Source: Subtercola sp. | GTDB lineage: Bacteria; Actinomycetota; Actinomycetes; Actinomycetales; Microbacteriaceae | DNA length: 37,789 bases | Reading direction: 5' to 3' | Assembly: GCA_025463745.1 (NCBI GenBank) | Contig: JAODBB010000063.1 | Location: 1-37,789, forward strand | Position numbers and translations under genes: made by a program | The notes under the pieces: generated by a model | The model's input: only the letters and a program-made list of their open reading frames with translations | Database searches by the model: none | What the model was told of the DNA's origin: nothing | Shown: positions 24,165 to 32,249 of the stretch, piece after piece | Layout of the letters: every line of letters starts with the position of its first letter | Numbering within the stretch: the first letter of the stretch is position 1

Positions 24165-25700
24165 GTGTCATCACCTGAGCCCGCTCTGGTCGTGCGCAAC
24201 ATTTCCAAGACCTTCGCAGGCGGAAAGGCGCTCGATAGTGTCTCCTTCGAAGTGGGGCGGGGTTCTATCCATGCGCTCTTGGGAGCGAACGGATCCGGCA
24301 AATCGACGCTCGTTAAGAGCCTGGCGGGGGTGCAGCCGGCTGACTCCGGCGGGTTCGTCACTGTCGGGGCCGAAACGACATCGATCGAATCGCTCACGCC
24401 GGCTTGGGCCAGGAAACACGGCCTGAGGTTCGTTCACCAGAACCCCGGCATATTTTCGGACATGACGGTGGCAGACAATATGCGAATGGGCGTCGGGTTT
24501 CCGAACCGATTCGGCAGCGTCAGTCGTGCGGCCCTCAATAAGCAAGTCACAGGCGTACTCGAACAATTCGAGGTCGAGGTACTACCGACCGCAATCATGG
24601 GCGACTTGCGCGTGGCCGACCAGACCATGGTTGCGATCGCCCGAGCGCTCCAGCGGGACGAAGGCGAGCGGGAGATTTCTGCCCTCGTACTCGATGAACC
24701 AACGGCCTCTCTCCCCGAAGAAGAGGTGGAGATTCTGCTTGCAGCCATCAAGAGGGCCGCACGTTCGGGCGTGGGGATCATCTACATCAGTCATCGGCTG
24801 GAGGAAGTGCGTTCGATCTCGGATGCACTGACCGTACTCCGCGACGGTCGTGAGATCATCACCCGTTCGGCCGAAGGGATCACTGAACGAGAGCTGATCG
24901 CATACATCGTCGGCCAGCCCCTCAGCCAGATGGGCGCTCAGAGGGTGTCGAAAGCTGAGCGTGGGCACGTGGTAGCCCAGATGGACGGGGTCTGGGCCGG
25001 TCCGTTGAAGGATGTGAGTTTCGATGTTCGAGCTGGCGAAATACTCGGTATCGCGGGGCTTCTCGGTTCGGGTCGCTCCGAACTGCTGAAGACCTTCTTC
25101 GGCTCGCAGGCTGTTGCGCGGGGCAGAGTGGTCATCGCCGGAGAAGAAGTCGAGCTGAGCCGACCGATTGAGGCCATGAACCGAGGCGTCGCCCTGGTTC
25201 CGGAAAACCGCGATGTCGATGCGTCATTCTCTGATCTGAGCGTTCGTGAGAATCTATCGGCAGCCACGGTGTCGCGATTCAGTCGCTTCGGCTGGATTCG
25301 TGGCGCGTACGAATCTGCCGAGGCGCGTCACTCGATGACAGATTTCTCAATCAAGGCTCATTCCGACTCGGCGCTGATGTCCTCCCTTTCGGGCGGCAAT
25401 CGCCAGAAAGTCATTCTCGCCCGGTGGATGCGGCGTCATCCGAAGCTCTTGCTTCTCGACGAGCCGACGCAGGGCGTCGACATCGGAGCGCGGGCAGATG
25501 CCTACCAGATCATTCGCCGAGCTGTTGATGACGGCGCCGCAACCATTCTCGTCAGTTCCGATCTTGAAGAGCTGGCCGAGATGTCAGACAGGGTACTCAT
25601 TCTCAGCAATGGGCGAATCACCGCCGAGGTCACCGGTGATGGGCTCAACCGGCATCACCTGACTGAACTAGTTTTCATGGCTCGAGAGGAATTGAAATGA
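24165..25700 (+). CDS. Sugar-type (CUT2/RbsA-like) ABC importer, tandem ATPase subunit, second system
   Basis: A 511-residue double ATPase; GTG start with AAAGGAG upstream. Domain 1 has Walker A GANGSGKST (40-48), the degenerate signature MGDLRVADQTM and Walker B LVLDEPTASLPEEEV. Domain 2 has a Walker A replaced by GLLGSGRSE, signature LSGGNRQK (~408) and Walker B LLLDEPTQGVD, a normal Asp-Glu pair in contrast to the ATPase at 7246. The ATG of the permease overlaps its stop by 4 bases. It would power uptake through the permease at 25697 with the receptor at 26858. Confidence 0.92.
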   Translation: MSSPEPALVVRNISKTFAGGKALDSVSFEVGRGSIHALLGANGSGKSTLVKSLAGVQPADSGGFVTVGAETTSIESLTPAWARKHGLRFVHQNPGIFSDMTVADNMRMGVGFPNRFGSVSRAALNKQVTGVLEQFEVEVLPTAIMGDLRVADQTMVAIARALQRDEGEREISALVLDEPTASLPEEEVEILLAAIKRAARSGVGIIYISHRLEEVRSISDALTVLRDGREIITRSAEGITERELIAYIVGQPLSQMGAQRVSKAERGHVVAQMDGVWAGPLKDVSFDVRAGEILGIAGLLGSGRSELLKTFFGSQAVARGRVVIAGEEVELSRPIEAMNRGVALVPENRDVDASFSDLSVRENLSAATVSRFSRFGWIRGAYESAEARHSMTDFSIKAHSDSALMSSLSGGNRQKVILARWMRRHPKLLLLDEPTQGVDIGARADAYQIIRRAVDDGAATILVSSDLEELAEMSDRVLILSNGRITAEVTGDGLNRHHLTELVFMAREELK

Positions 25701-26734
25701 CAACAACGACCACGGCATCGCCGAAGGCTGATGTCGACGGCGAGATTCTCGCCAAGCAAAGCAGATCGGCCTTTTCGGCCTTCTTCGAACGGTTCGGGCT
25801 TCTCGGACTGCTCGTCATTCTGATCATCGTCTTCTCGATACTTCTTCCCGGGCTCTTTCTCACGCCGGCGAACCTGAATGCGATCGGCCTGTCTCAATCT
25901 GTGCTTGCCGTCGCAGCTATCGCTCTGGTGTTTCCACTCGTCGGAGGACGATTCGACATCTCGATCGGAGCCAACCTCGGACTGTGTTCGATTGTCGTTG
26001 CATCGGTCATGTCGAAGAACGATCTGCCTCTGCCGATCGCAATTCTCGCGGGGGTCGGCACAGGCATAGCCATCGGTCTACTGAACGGCATTCTTGTCGC
26101 GTATCTCGGCATCAATGCGATCATCGCGACCCTGGGAATTGCAACGGTCATTACGGGCGTTGTGCAGGCGTACACGCAGGGAATTCCCGTCAGTTCGAAT
26201 ATTTCGCCGACCCTGACGGGGCTGAGTGGCGTATTGATAGTGGGCATCCCACTGCTGTTCATCGTCATGCTCATATTGGCGGCCATTGCCTGGTTCATTC
26301 TGACCAAATCGACATACGGACGGTATCTGTTCGCTGTCGGGTCGAATGCGAACGCTGCCACCCTCGTTGGTCTGCCCATCCGCCGGATCATTCTGCTGAG
26401 CTTCGTCATCGCCGGTGCATTCGCGGGCATCGGTGGGGTGATGCAGGTCGCCGCACAGGGAAATGGCAACCCTCAGGTCGGCGGCATCCCGTACATCTTG
26501 CCGGCGCTCGCTGCCGTATTCCTGGGGGCAACGACGTTCAAGCCCGGTACGTACAACATTCCGGGCACGATCGTGGGGCTGCTCTTCATTGGCACGGCGA
26601 CGAGTGGGCTTGCGCTTCTGGGGGTTGAGACGTGGGTGACCGATGTCTTCAACGGAGGCGCTGTGGTTGTTGCCGTTGGGCTGTCTGCGTATTTCAGACG
26701 CCGTCGCACCGGGGTCATCACACTCGGAGAATGA
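25697..26734 (+). CDS. CUT2/RbsC-like ABC permease
   Basis: A 345-residue BPD_transp_2 protein with about 9-10 hydrophobic segments. It carries VGGRFDISIGANLGL (the family's GGxDxSxG loop), LPALAAVFLGATTFKPGTYN as coupling region, and YGRYLFAVGSNANAATLVGLP between segments. It is translationally coupled to the ATPase (ATGA). The importer has a single permease gene, so the channel is presumably a homodimer. Confidence 0.9.
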   Translation: MTTTTTASPKADVDGEILAKQSRSAFSAFFERFGLLGLLVILIIVFSILLPGLFLTPANLNAIGLSQSVLAVAAIALVFPLVGGRFDISIGANLGLCSIVVASVMSKNDLPLPIAILAGVGTGIAIGLLNGILVAYLGINAIIATLGIATVITGVVQAYTQGIPVSSNISPTLTGLSGVLIVGIPLLFIVMLILAAIAWFILTKSTYGRYLFAVGSNANAATLVGLPIRRIILLSFVIAGAFAGIGGVMQVAAQGNGNPQVGGIPYILPALAAVFLGATTFKPGTYNIPGTIVGLLFIGTATSGLALLGVETWVTDVFNGGAVVVAVGLSAYFRRRRTGVITLGE

Positions 26735-26857
26735 TCGAAGTAGTCTTTAATATTCGAAAATCATTGACCAACTCGAATTAGCTAGATAACATCGAATTAC
26801 TATTCAGCAGGTACAGCGCACGAATCCGCTGTACCGCTTCTCAAAGGAGAGACGCAG
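26735..26857 (+). promoter_or_regulatory. Regulatory gap before the second receptor gene: operators and leader hairpin
   Basis: ATATTCGAAAAT (26750-26761) is a close copy of the block's palindrome, 15 bases after the permease stop. Two identical TCGAATTA half-sites follow (26773-26780 and 26792-26799, 19 bases apart). GGTACAGCG (26810-26818) and CGCTGTACC (26827-26835) form a perfect 9-bp hairpin with an 8-base loop just before the AAAGGAGA ribosome site. The receptor gene thus has its own operator and a leader that could slow upstream transcription or protect the mRNA. Confidence 0.6.
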
Positions 26858-28069
26858 ATGTTCACAGCCCACAAGAGAGACGCAGATACGTCGCTCTCAT
26901 CGACCAGGCCAAGCCGACGTAGCACACGAATTGCAACCCTCGCAGTTGCCGTGGTTGCCGTTGGGCTACTGAGTGCGTGCAGCACGACGTCGTCAGCCAG
27001 CGAAGGCTCGGCCGCTTCATCAACGTTGAGCGCAGAGCAGACGCAGGTTCTTGACTCTGGCTATAGCGCAAGTTCGATCAACACTCCGACGACGACCGGG
27101 CCAGCGGCGGTGACGGGGAAATCTGTGTGGGTCATCTCGTGTGGCGAGTCGTTTCAGGGTTGCGCCATCATGAGCGCGGCCTTCGACAACGCCGCAGCAA
27201 AGCTCGGCTGGAAGACGAATCTCATTGACAGCAAGGCAGACCCGACCAACTATTCGGCCGCGATCAACCAGGCGATTGCTGCGAAGGCCGACGGGATCGC
27301 CCTCTTCGCCGGAGACTGCCCCGGCATCAAGACGTCGTTGCAGAGTGCCCAGGCGGCGAACATACCCGTCGTTCAGTTCTCGTCTGTCGACTGCGATGAT
27401 CCCGGATTCGGTAGCGAAGCCCCTCTCTTTGCGGCAAGCCTGAATATCGATGGCTCGAACAAGCTGGCCGACTACTACCAGGCCCTGGGAACGGCGCGCG
27501 CCGATTACACAGCTGCCCTGATGGGCGGCAGCGGAAAGGTGATCGCCTTGCAAGAGACTTCCCAGCGCAGCCAGTCATACATCACCGCCGGTTTCACCAA
27601 CGAGATGGCGAAGGCGTGCCCCAACTGTGTCGTCGTTCCGGTCACGTTCACGTTCGCTCAGCTCCCGACGGCAGCAAATCAGGTCTGGTCATCTGCAATG
27701 CTCAAGAATCCCGACGCGAAGGCGCTCGAATTCAATCTCGATTCCCTGATGCCGCTCGGTCTGCAAACTGACATTCAGACCACCGGATTCAAGGGCCAGA
27801 TCATCGGCGGCGAGGGCACCAACCTCGACTCCATCCGGAGCGGTGCTCAAACCACCGCGACGGTCGTGCCCTACGAAATGTTCTCCTGGGGACTCGCCGA
27901 CACTCTGAACCGTCTGTTCGCGGGTGAGTCGGCGGCATCGCTGCCGACCGAAGGCGGCGGATGGCAACTGGTTGACAAGACACACAACCTGCCTGCGAGC
28001 GGTCCGTGGCAGAACCCGGTGGACTACCAGTCCATCTACGAAAAGATCTGGAGCGGTCAGAGCAAGTAG
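26858..28069 (+). CDS. Substrate-binding lipoprotein of the second CUT2 ABC importer
   Basis: A 403-residue receptor. Signal peptide: basic RPSRRSTR, hydrophobic AVVAVG, lipobox LLSAC with C41 lipidated. A Ser/Thr/Ala-rich linker leads to a periplasmic-binding type 1 domain: KSVWVISCGESFQGCAIMSAAF, NQAIAAKADGIALF, ANIPVVQFSSVDCDD. Several Cys residues in the mature part (GESFQGC, FAGDC, VDCDD, KACPNC) are unusual for an exported actinobacterial protein and could form disulfides. Start ATG follows AAAGGAGA. Its ligand differs from that of the receptor at 10967, given the low similarity. Confidence 0.87.
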   Translation: MFTAHKRDADTSLSSTRPSRRSTRIATLAVAVVAVGLLSACSTTSSASEGSAASSTLSAEQTQVLDSGYSASSINTPTTTGPAAVTGKSVWVISCGESFQGCAIMSAAFDNAAAKLGWKTNLIDSKADPTNYSAAINQAIAAKADGIALFAGDCPGIKTSLQSAQAANIPVVQFSSVDCDDPGFGSEAPLFAASLNIDGSNKLADYYQALGTARADYTAALMGGSGKVIALQETSQRSQSYITAGFTNEMAKACPNCVVVPVTFTFAQLPTAANQVWSSAMLKNPDAKALEFNLDSLMPLGLQTDIQTTGFKGQIIGGEGTNLDSIRSGAQTTATVVPYEMFSWGLADTLNRLFAGESAASLPTEGGGWQLVDKTHNLPASGPWQNPVDYQSIYEKIWSGQSK

Positions 28070-28145
28070 TTCGCTCCGGAGCGAACCCGCTGATCCGGAC
28101 GTAGTCTGCGCCGAGTGAACAATTCGGCGCAGACTACGTCCGGAT
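28069..28145 (+). terminator. Long-stem hairpin pair after the receptor gene
   Basis: GTTCGCTCCGGAGCGAAC (28069-28086) is an 18-base perfect palindrome overlapping the last base of the receptor stop. A 22-bp perfect stem follows, 28093-28114 paired with 28124-28145, with a 9-base loop. There is no T-run after it. It probably terminates transcription or caps the 3' end of the importer message before the dehydrogenase gene. Confidence 0.65.
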
Positions 28146-28188
28146 ACGGCAGAACTGAATCAATTGGTAACGGAGAGGTGGCCATCGA

Positions 28189-29295
28189 ATGAAGGCAGCA
28201 GTCTTTCACGGTCGGCATGATGTACGAATCGAAGAGATCGAGAAACCCACGGCAGGCGCCGGCGAAGTCGTCGTTCGAGTCGAGACTGCAGGAATCTGCG
28301 GAAGCGATGCGGCAGAGTACGAGCACGGTCCTATTCTCATCGAGCGCCGAGATGCGGGCTTCGACCACGGAGTGGTGATCGGTCATGAATTCGGCGGCAC
28401 AGTCGTCTCTGTCGGTGAGGGCGTCGACTCACTCGAGCCAGGATCCGTCGTGGTGTGCGGGGCCGGTATCTCCTGTGGCACCTGTACACAATGCCTTGCC
28501 GGCCGCACCAATCTGTGTCGCACCTATCACACGGTCGGATTGCACCGAGACGGAGGTCTGGCCGAGTATGTTTCGGTGCCAGCATCCATTCTTTATGACG
28601 CGTCAGCGAGTGGACTGGGCTTCGACACCCTGGCGATGGCACAACCCATGGCGATCGCGGTGCACGCGCTCCGCCGAAGCGGGCTCAAGAGCGGTCAGGA
28701 TGCCGCGATCATCGGCGCCGGCGGCATCGGCGCGTTCCTCGTCTTCGCCGCTGCGGCACTTGGCGCGCGCGTGTTCGTCTCCGATCTCGATGACGAGAGA
28801 CTCTCGTTGGCGAAGGATCTCGGGGCTTACGTGACCGAACGGGCAGGATCGGATTCCCTCGGTAACCTGCTCGACGCTCACGACATGGAGCCGACAGTCT
28901 TCTTCGAAGTGAGCGGCTCGCGCCAAGGGCTCGATTCGATACTCACGGCCGCCAAGCCGGGAGCGACAATTGTTCCGGTCGGGCTTCAGAAGCTTCCGCT
29001 GGATAGACCATTGATCGAGTGGTCCGTCAAGGAATTCACCGTCGTCGGAAGTGCGGCCCTCGTGTTTGCGACGGATATTCCTGAAGCAGTGCGCCTTCTG
29101 GCTTCGCGCGACGGAGATTGGTCTGACGTTGCCGCAGAGGTGCTTCCACTCGAGTGGCTCGTCGACGAGGGACTGATTCCGATTGTGAGTGGTTCCGCTC
29201 GATCGGTGAAGACGTTGATTTCACCCGCTCTTACCGTGAAGCGGGCTGCGGATCATTCGAGGATTCAGCTGAGACCTGAAAAATTTCGAATATAG
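28189..29295 (+). CDS. Zinc-dependent medium-chain alcohol/polyol dehydrogenase
   Basis: A 368-residue MDR enzyme. Catalytic zinc ligands are C37 (GICGSD), H66 and E67 (IGHEFGG). The structural zinc site is C96, C99, C102 and C110 in SCGTCTQCLAGRTNLC. The Rossmann motif is IGAGGIGAF (~175-183) and VFVSDLDDERL. The family includes butanediol, sorbitol and threonine dehydrogenases; substrate is not decidable. A ribosome site (GGAGAGG) lies about 13 bases upstream. The final 14 bases carry an operator-like site for the next gene (29282-29293). It probably oxidises an alcohol intermediate of the imported compound. Confidence 0.92.
   Translation: MKAAVFHGRHDVRIEEIEKPTAGAGEVVVRVETAGICGSDAAEYEHGPILIERRDAGFDHGVVIGHEFGGTVVSVGEGVDSLEPGSVVVCGAGISCGTCTQCLAGRTNLCRTYHTVGLHRDGGLAEYVSVPASILYDASASGLGFDTLAMAQPMAIAVHALRRSGLKSGQDAAIIGAGGIGAFLVFAAAALGARVFVSDLDDERLSLAKDLGAYVTERAGSDSLGNLLDAHDMEPTVFFEVSGSRQGLDSILTAAKPGATIVPVGLQKLPLDRPLIEWSVKEFTVVGSAALVFATDIPEAVRLLASRDGDWSDVAAEVLPLEWLVDEGLIPIVSGSARSVKTLISPALTVKRAADHSRIQLRPEKFRI
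29282..29293. promoter_or_regulatory. TTCGAA-type operator inside the 3' end of the dehydrogenase gene
   Basis: AATTTCGAATAT matches the palindrome at 22129-22140 in 10 of 12 positions and lies 31-42 bases before the gntR start, so the regulator probably controls its own gene. Confidence 0.55.
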
Positions 29296-29323
29296 TCAGT
29301 AGTTGCTGGGAGAGGAAGAAAAG

Positions 29324-30013
29324 ATGGCCGATCGGGCGAAAACGCGCCAGGAGCTTGCGTACGCGAGCCTGAGAGCCGACATCTTGACGGGGAGGTTGAA
29401 GCCCGGCGAGAAGCTGCGGTTCAACGATCTGTGCGCCAACTACGGCGTGAGCGTAGGAGTCATGAGAGAAGCGCTCTCCCGTTTGGTCGAGCAGGGACTC
29501 GTGCAGAGCGCACCCCAGCAAGGGTTCTCGGTCACCCCGATCTCACGAACGGATCTCGCCGAACTGACTTCTGCTCGCCTTGAAATCGAGACGCTGACCT
29601 TGCGCCACGCCATCGCAGAGGGTGATCTGGCCTGGGAGTCTGAGGTGCTGGGGGCGGAGCATCGGCTTGCCGGCACGAAATTGTTCGCCTCCGATCATCC
29701 ACTTCGCTTCAACGAGGAGTGGACCGCCAGGCACTCGACGTTTCATGAGAACCTCCTGCTCGGATGCTCCAACGGACGTCTTCGCGCGATCGCATCGCAG
29801 CTGCGTGCGGAGGCTGAGTTGTACAGGAACTGGTCGTTGTCGCTGAGTCACGGCGAAGACCGCGACATCGTCGGAGAACACCGCGCCATCGTCGAGGCGG
29901 TGCTTTCGCGGGATGCAGATCTTGCTGCTCAGCGGCTCAGCGACCACATTTCGTTGACCACCTCGCTGCTGCTGGCGGCCGCCGAGCAGAGTGACGCGCA
30001 CGAACTGAGCTAG
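29324..30013 (+). CDS. GntR-family regulator, FadR/FCD subfamily
   Basis: A 229-residue regulator. The N-terminal winged helix (about 7-70) shows YASLRADILTGRLKPGEKL, the usual opening of GntR proteins, then VSVGVMREALSRLVEQGLV as recognition helices. The rest is an all-helical FCD domain with likely metal ligands H137 and H141 (ARHSTFHENLL), the later EHRAIVEAV His and DHISL. FCD members usually bind carboxylates with a metal. ATG 29324 follows GAGAGGAAG; earlier frame rejected. Given the operator at 29282 and the copies spread over the block, it is the best candidate for the repressor of the second catabolic system. Confidence 0.92.
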   Translation: MADRAKTRQELAYASLRADILTGRLKPGEKLRFNDLCANYGVSVGVMREALSRLVEQGLVQSAPQQGFSVTPISRTDLAELTSARLEIETLTLRHAIAEGDLAWESEVLGAEHRLAGTKLFASDHPLRFNEEWTARHSTFHENLLLGCSNGRLRAIASQLRAEAELYRNWSLSLSHGEDRDIVGEHRAIVEAVLSRDADLAAQRLSDHISLTTSLLLAAAEQSDAHELS

Positions 30014-30029
30014 GTCACCGAACGTCATG

Positions 30030-30065
30030 ATCGGCGGTGCGGGCTTCTGAGCCTGCACCGCCGAT
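30030..30065 (+). terminator. Terminator of the gntR transcript
   Basis: A 15-base stem with one mismatch (30030-30044 with 30051-30065, loop of 6) lies 17 bases after the gntR stop. It lacks a strong T-run. Confidence 0.65.
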
Positions 30066-30104
30066 TGCTATTGGAGGGCAACCTCTTCTGCATTGCTCAG
30101 AAAA

Positions 30105-30136
30105 AAATACGAATTTAAGTGGAAATATCGAAAATC
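30105..30136 (+). promoter_or_regulatory. Two operator-like sites before the cupin gene
   Basis: AAATACGAATTT (30105-30116, 9 of 12 matches to the block palindrome) and AATATCGAAAAT (30124-30135, 8 of 12) lie 19 bases apart in an AT-rich stretch. A third partial motif, GATATTC, follows at 30141-30147. Spacing of ~2 helix turns would place dimers on one face. Confidence 0.5.
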
Positions 30137-30189
30137 CACGGATATTCTAGTGAAACCGCAACGCAGCGGCACAGATAGAAGGAGCGGCT

Positions 30190-30675
30190 ATGACCGATCT
30201 GACCCAGCGCCATGACGACACAGAGTGGTTGCTCATGGGGCCCTCTCGTCCCCTTGCCATGAGGGTGACAGAAGCCGACACGCACGGACACTACAGTGTG
30301 GGAGAGCAGATCCTGCCTCCGAAGGCCCTTGTCATGCCGCACGTCCACTCCACTCACGATCAGCTCAAGATCATCCTGCGAGGCACGTGTGGCATCTATC
30401 TCGATGGCGTTGTCACCATCGCCCCCGCCGGCACGATCAGCTTCGGCCCGCGAGGCCTTGTGCATGCGCTGTGGAACGCGGGAACTGAGGAGTGCGTGTT
30501 TCTCGAACTCACCTCGCCGGGAGGCTTCGAAGACTATTTCAAGGATTTTGCACTGATCGCTTCGAACCTCGACGCGAGTCCTGAACTGCGGGCACAACTG
30601 GGTGAACGGTATGGAATCACGATTCTCCCCGAAATCGCCGCGCAACTGAGCGAAAGCTACGGACTCAGCCTTTAG
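30190..30675 (+). CDS. Small cupin-domain protein
   Basis: A 161-residue single-cupin protein. Motif 1 is MPHVHSTHDQLKIILRG with H51, H53 and probably Q58 or H56 as ligands; motif 2 is FGPRGLVHALWNAG with H92. The HxH set could hold Fe, Mn or Zn. AAGGAG precedes the ATG. It could be a small dioxygenase, isomerase or sensor; the alpha-helical C-terminus (residues ~120-161) is extra to the barrel. It lies next to the GntR gene and shares its operators. No substrate can be assigned. Confidence 0.8.
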   Translation: MTDLTQRHDDTEWLLMGPSRPLAMRVTEADTHGHYSVGEQILPPKALVMPHVHSTHDQLKIILRGTCGIYLDGVVTIAPAGTISFGPRGLVHALWNAGTEECVFLELTSPGGFEDYFKDFALIASNLDASPELRAQLGERYGITILPEIAAQLSESYGLSL

Positions 30676-30761
30676 GAATGCGGCGCCTGCTCGACCACGT
30701 GTGCGATGCGGCGCGCCAGCCCCATTTACTTGCAACCATCTGTTCACAATTGGAGTGAAAC

Positions 30762-32186
30762 ATGTCCGCCTCGACTATCCGTGCCCGAAGCATGCGCAAT
30801 GAAGACGTGCTGGCCCGCCTGCAGAACCGTGATCCGTCAACAGCGGTGCTGTTGAAAGACGGCATCATCATCTCTGTCGACCCTGAGATCGGTGACTTGC
30901 GCCGAGGAGATATCGTGCTTCGCGGCACCACGATCGAGGCCGTCGGAGTCGATCTGCCTGATTCCGGGCCAGATACGATCGTCGTCGATTGCACGGGAAT
31001 GATTCTCACGCCAGGATTTCATGACACGCATCGGCACTCGTGGCAGGGCGCATTACGTCGACAACTGCCTGACGACGACCTGTCGGGTTACATGGTGAAG
31101 ATCCACGGCACCTTCGGCCACATGTACCGCCCAGAAGACATTTACATCGGCAACCTCATCACCGCCTTGGGAATGATTGATTCGGGCACCACGACTGTTC
31201 TCGATTTCTCCCACAACTCTCGTTCCGCCGCGCACAGCGATGCGGCCATCAAGGCATGGGATGATGCGAAGATTCGCGCCGTTCATGCATCGTGTGCACC
31301 CATGGACGGGGATTGGGATGAGCAGTGGCCCGCCGACCTCGAGCGGCTCACAGAAAACATGCCGGAGTCCGGGCTGGTGACGCTGCGAATGGGGCTACTG
31401 GGCAAAGCGGTTGAACTCATTCCCGATATCGTCTCTCTCAACGCGGAGAATATCGCGATCGCCCGTCGTCTCGGGCTGAACCTGTCGGTCGACGGGGCGT
31501 TCGGAAAGAAGATCTCCGACGACGTTGCGGCGCTCGGCGCTCAGGGTCTACTGGGGCCGGACATCACTCTCATTCACTGTACGAGCTTCGACGATGACGC
31601 CTGGGAGGCCATCGCGAGCAGTGGCGTGCATGTCTCGCTCGCACCCACGTCCGATGCTCAGGTAGGTATCGCGAACGGCACGCCCCCCATCCAGAAATGC
31701 CTTGACCTGGGCGTGCCTCCTACAATCGGTCTCGACATCGAATGCAGCCTCTCCTCCGACTTTTTCGCATCGATGAGAGCACTTCTCACAATTCAGCGAA
31801 TGGATGTCTTCGGCCGCCGCTACGAAGGAGCTCCCGGAGCCGGCGAGCTGATTTCAGATCGCGACGTGCTGACGTACGCCACGATCAACGGTGCTATCGC
31901 CAACGGTCTCGGCGACGTGTCAGGATCGCTCACACCTGGAAAAGAAGCAGACATTCTGTTCTTCAACAGCGACGACATCAATCTCTTCCCTCTGAACAAC
32001 GCTGTTGCCAGTGTTGTTCAAGCAGCAGACAGCCGAAACATCGAGGCTGTGATGATTGCGGGCAATCCAGTCAAATGGCAGGGCGAGGTTCTGGTCTTCG
32101 ACCTCGAAGAAGCTCGCCGACTCGCGGAAGAGTCGCGTGATTACGTCTTCGATCAAGCGGGCATCGAAGTCGATGTTCTGCGCTAG
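30762..32186 (+). CDS. Amidohydrolase-superfamily protein (TrzA/AtzB/cytosine-deaminase-like)
   Basis: A 474-residue TIM-barrel hydrolase with the small composite beta domain at both ends. First metal motif GFHDTHRHSWQ (H90, H92), fourth-strand ITLIHCTSF (H~272) and IGLDIECSLSSDF (D~325) are present. The third ligand usually found in a strand ending xVHxG is not visible: the matching stretch reads LNLSVDGAFG, with Asp (~244) in place of His. This may indicate altered metal binding or substrate. Such enzymes deaminate or dechlorinate heterocycles or hydrolyse amides. An 86-bp gap follows the cupin gene. Confidence 0.85.
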   Translation: MSASTIRARSMRNEDVLARLQNRDPSTAVLLKDGIIISVDPEIGDLRRGDIVLRGTTIEAVGVDLPDSGPDTIVVDCTGMILTPGFHDTHRHSWQGALRRQLPDDDLSGYMVKIHGTFGHMYRPEDIYIGNLITALGMIDSGTTTVLDFSHNSRSAAHSDAAIKAWDDAKIRAVHASCAPMDGDWDEQWPADLERLTENMPESGLVTLRMGLLGKAVELIPDIVSLNAENIAIARRLGLNLSVDGAFGKKISDDVAALGAQGLLGPDITLIHCTSFDDDAWEAIASSGVHVSLAPTSDAQVGIANGTPPIQKCLDLGVPPTIGLDIECSLSSDFFASMRALLTIQRMDVFGRRYEGAPGAGELISDRDVLTYATINGAIANGLGDVSGSLTPGKEADILFFNSDDINLFPLNNAVASVVQAADSRNIEAVMIAGNPVKWQGEVLVFDLEEARRLAEESRDYVFDQAGIEVDVLR

Positions 32187-32249
32187 TTCACACACGTTCG
32201 CAGCTCGGCCGCCTTCGCGGCCGGCCGAGAGTAAGGCAGGGAAGAGAAT
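32187..32249 (+). other. GC-rich hairpin between amidohydrolase and NmrA-like genes
   Basis: The gap includes CTCGGCCGC and GCGGCCGgCCGAG, which pair imperfectly around a short CTTC loop at about 32205-32228. It may be an intra-operon attenuator. AGGGAAGAG serves as the next ribosome site. Confidence 0.35.
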
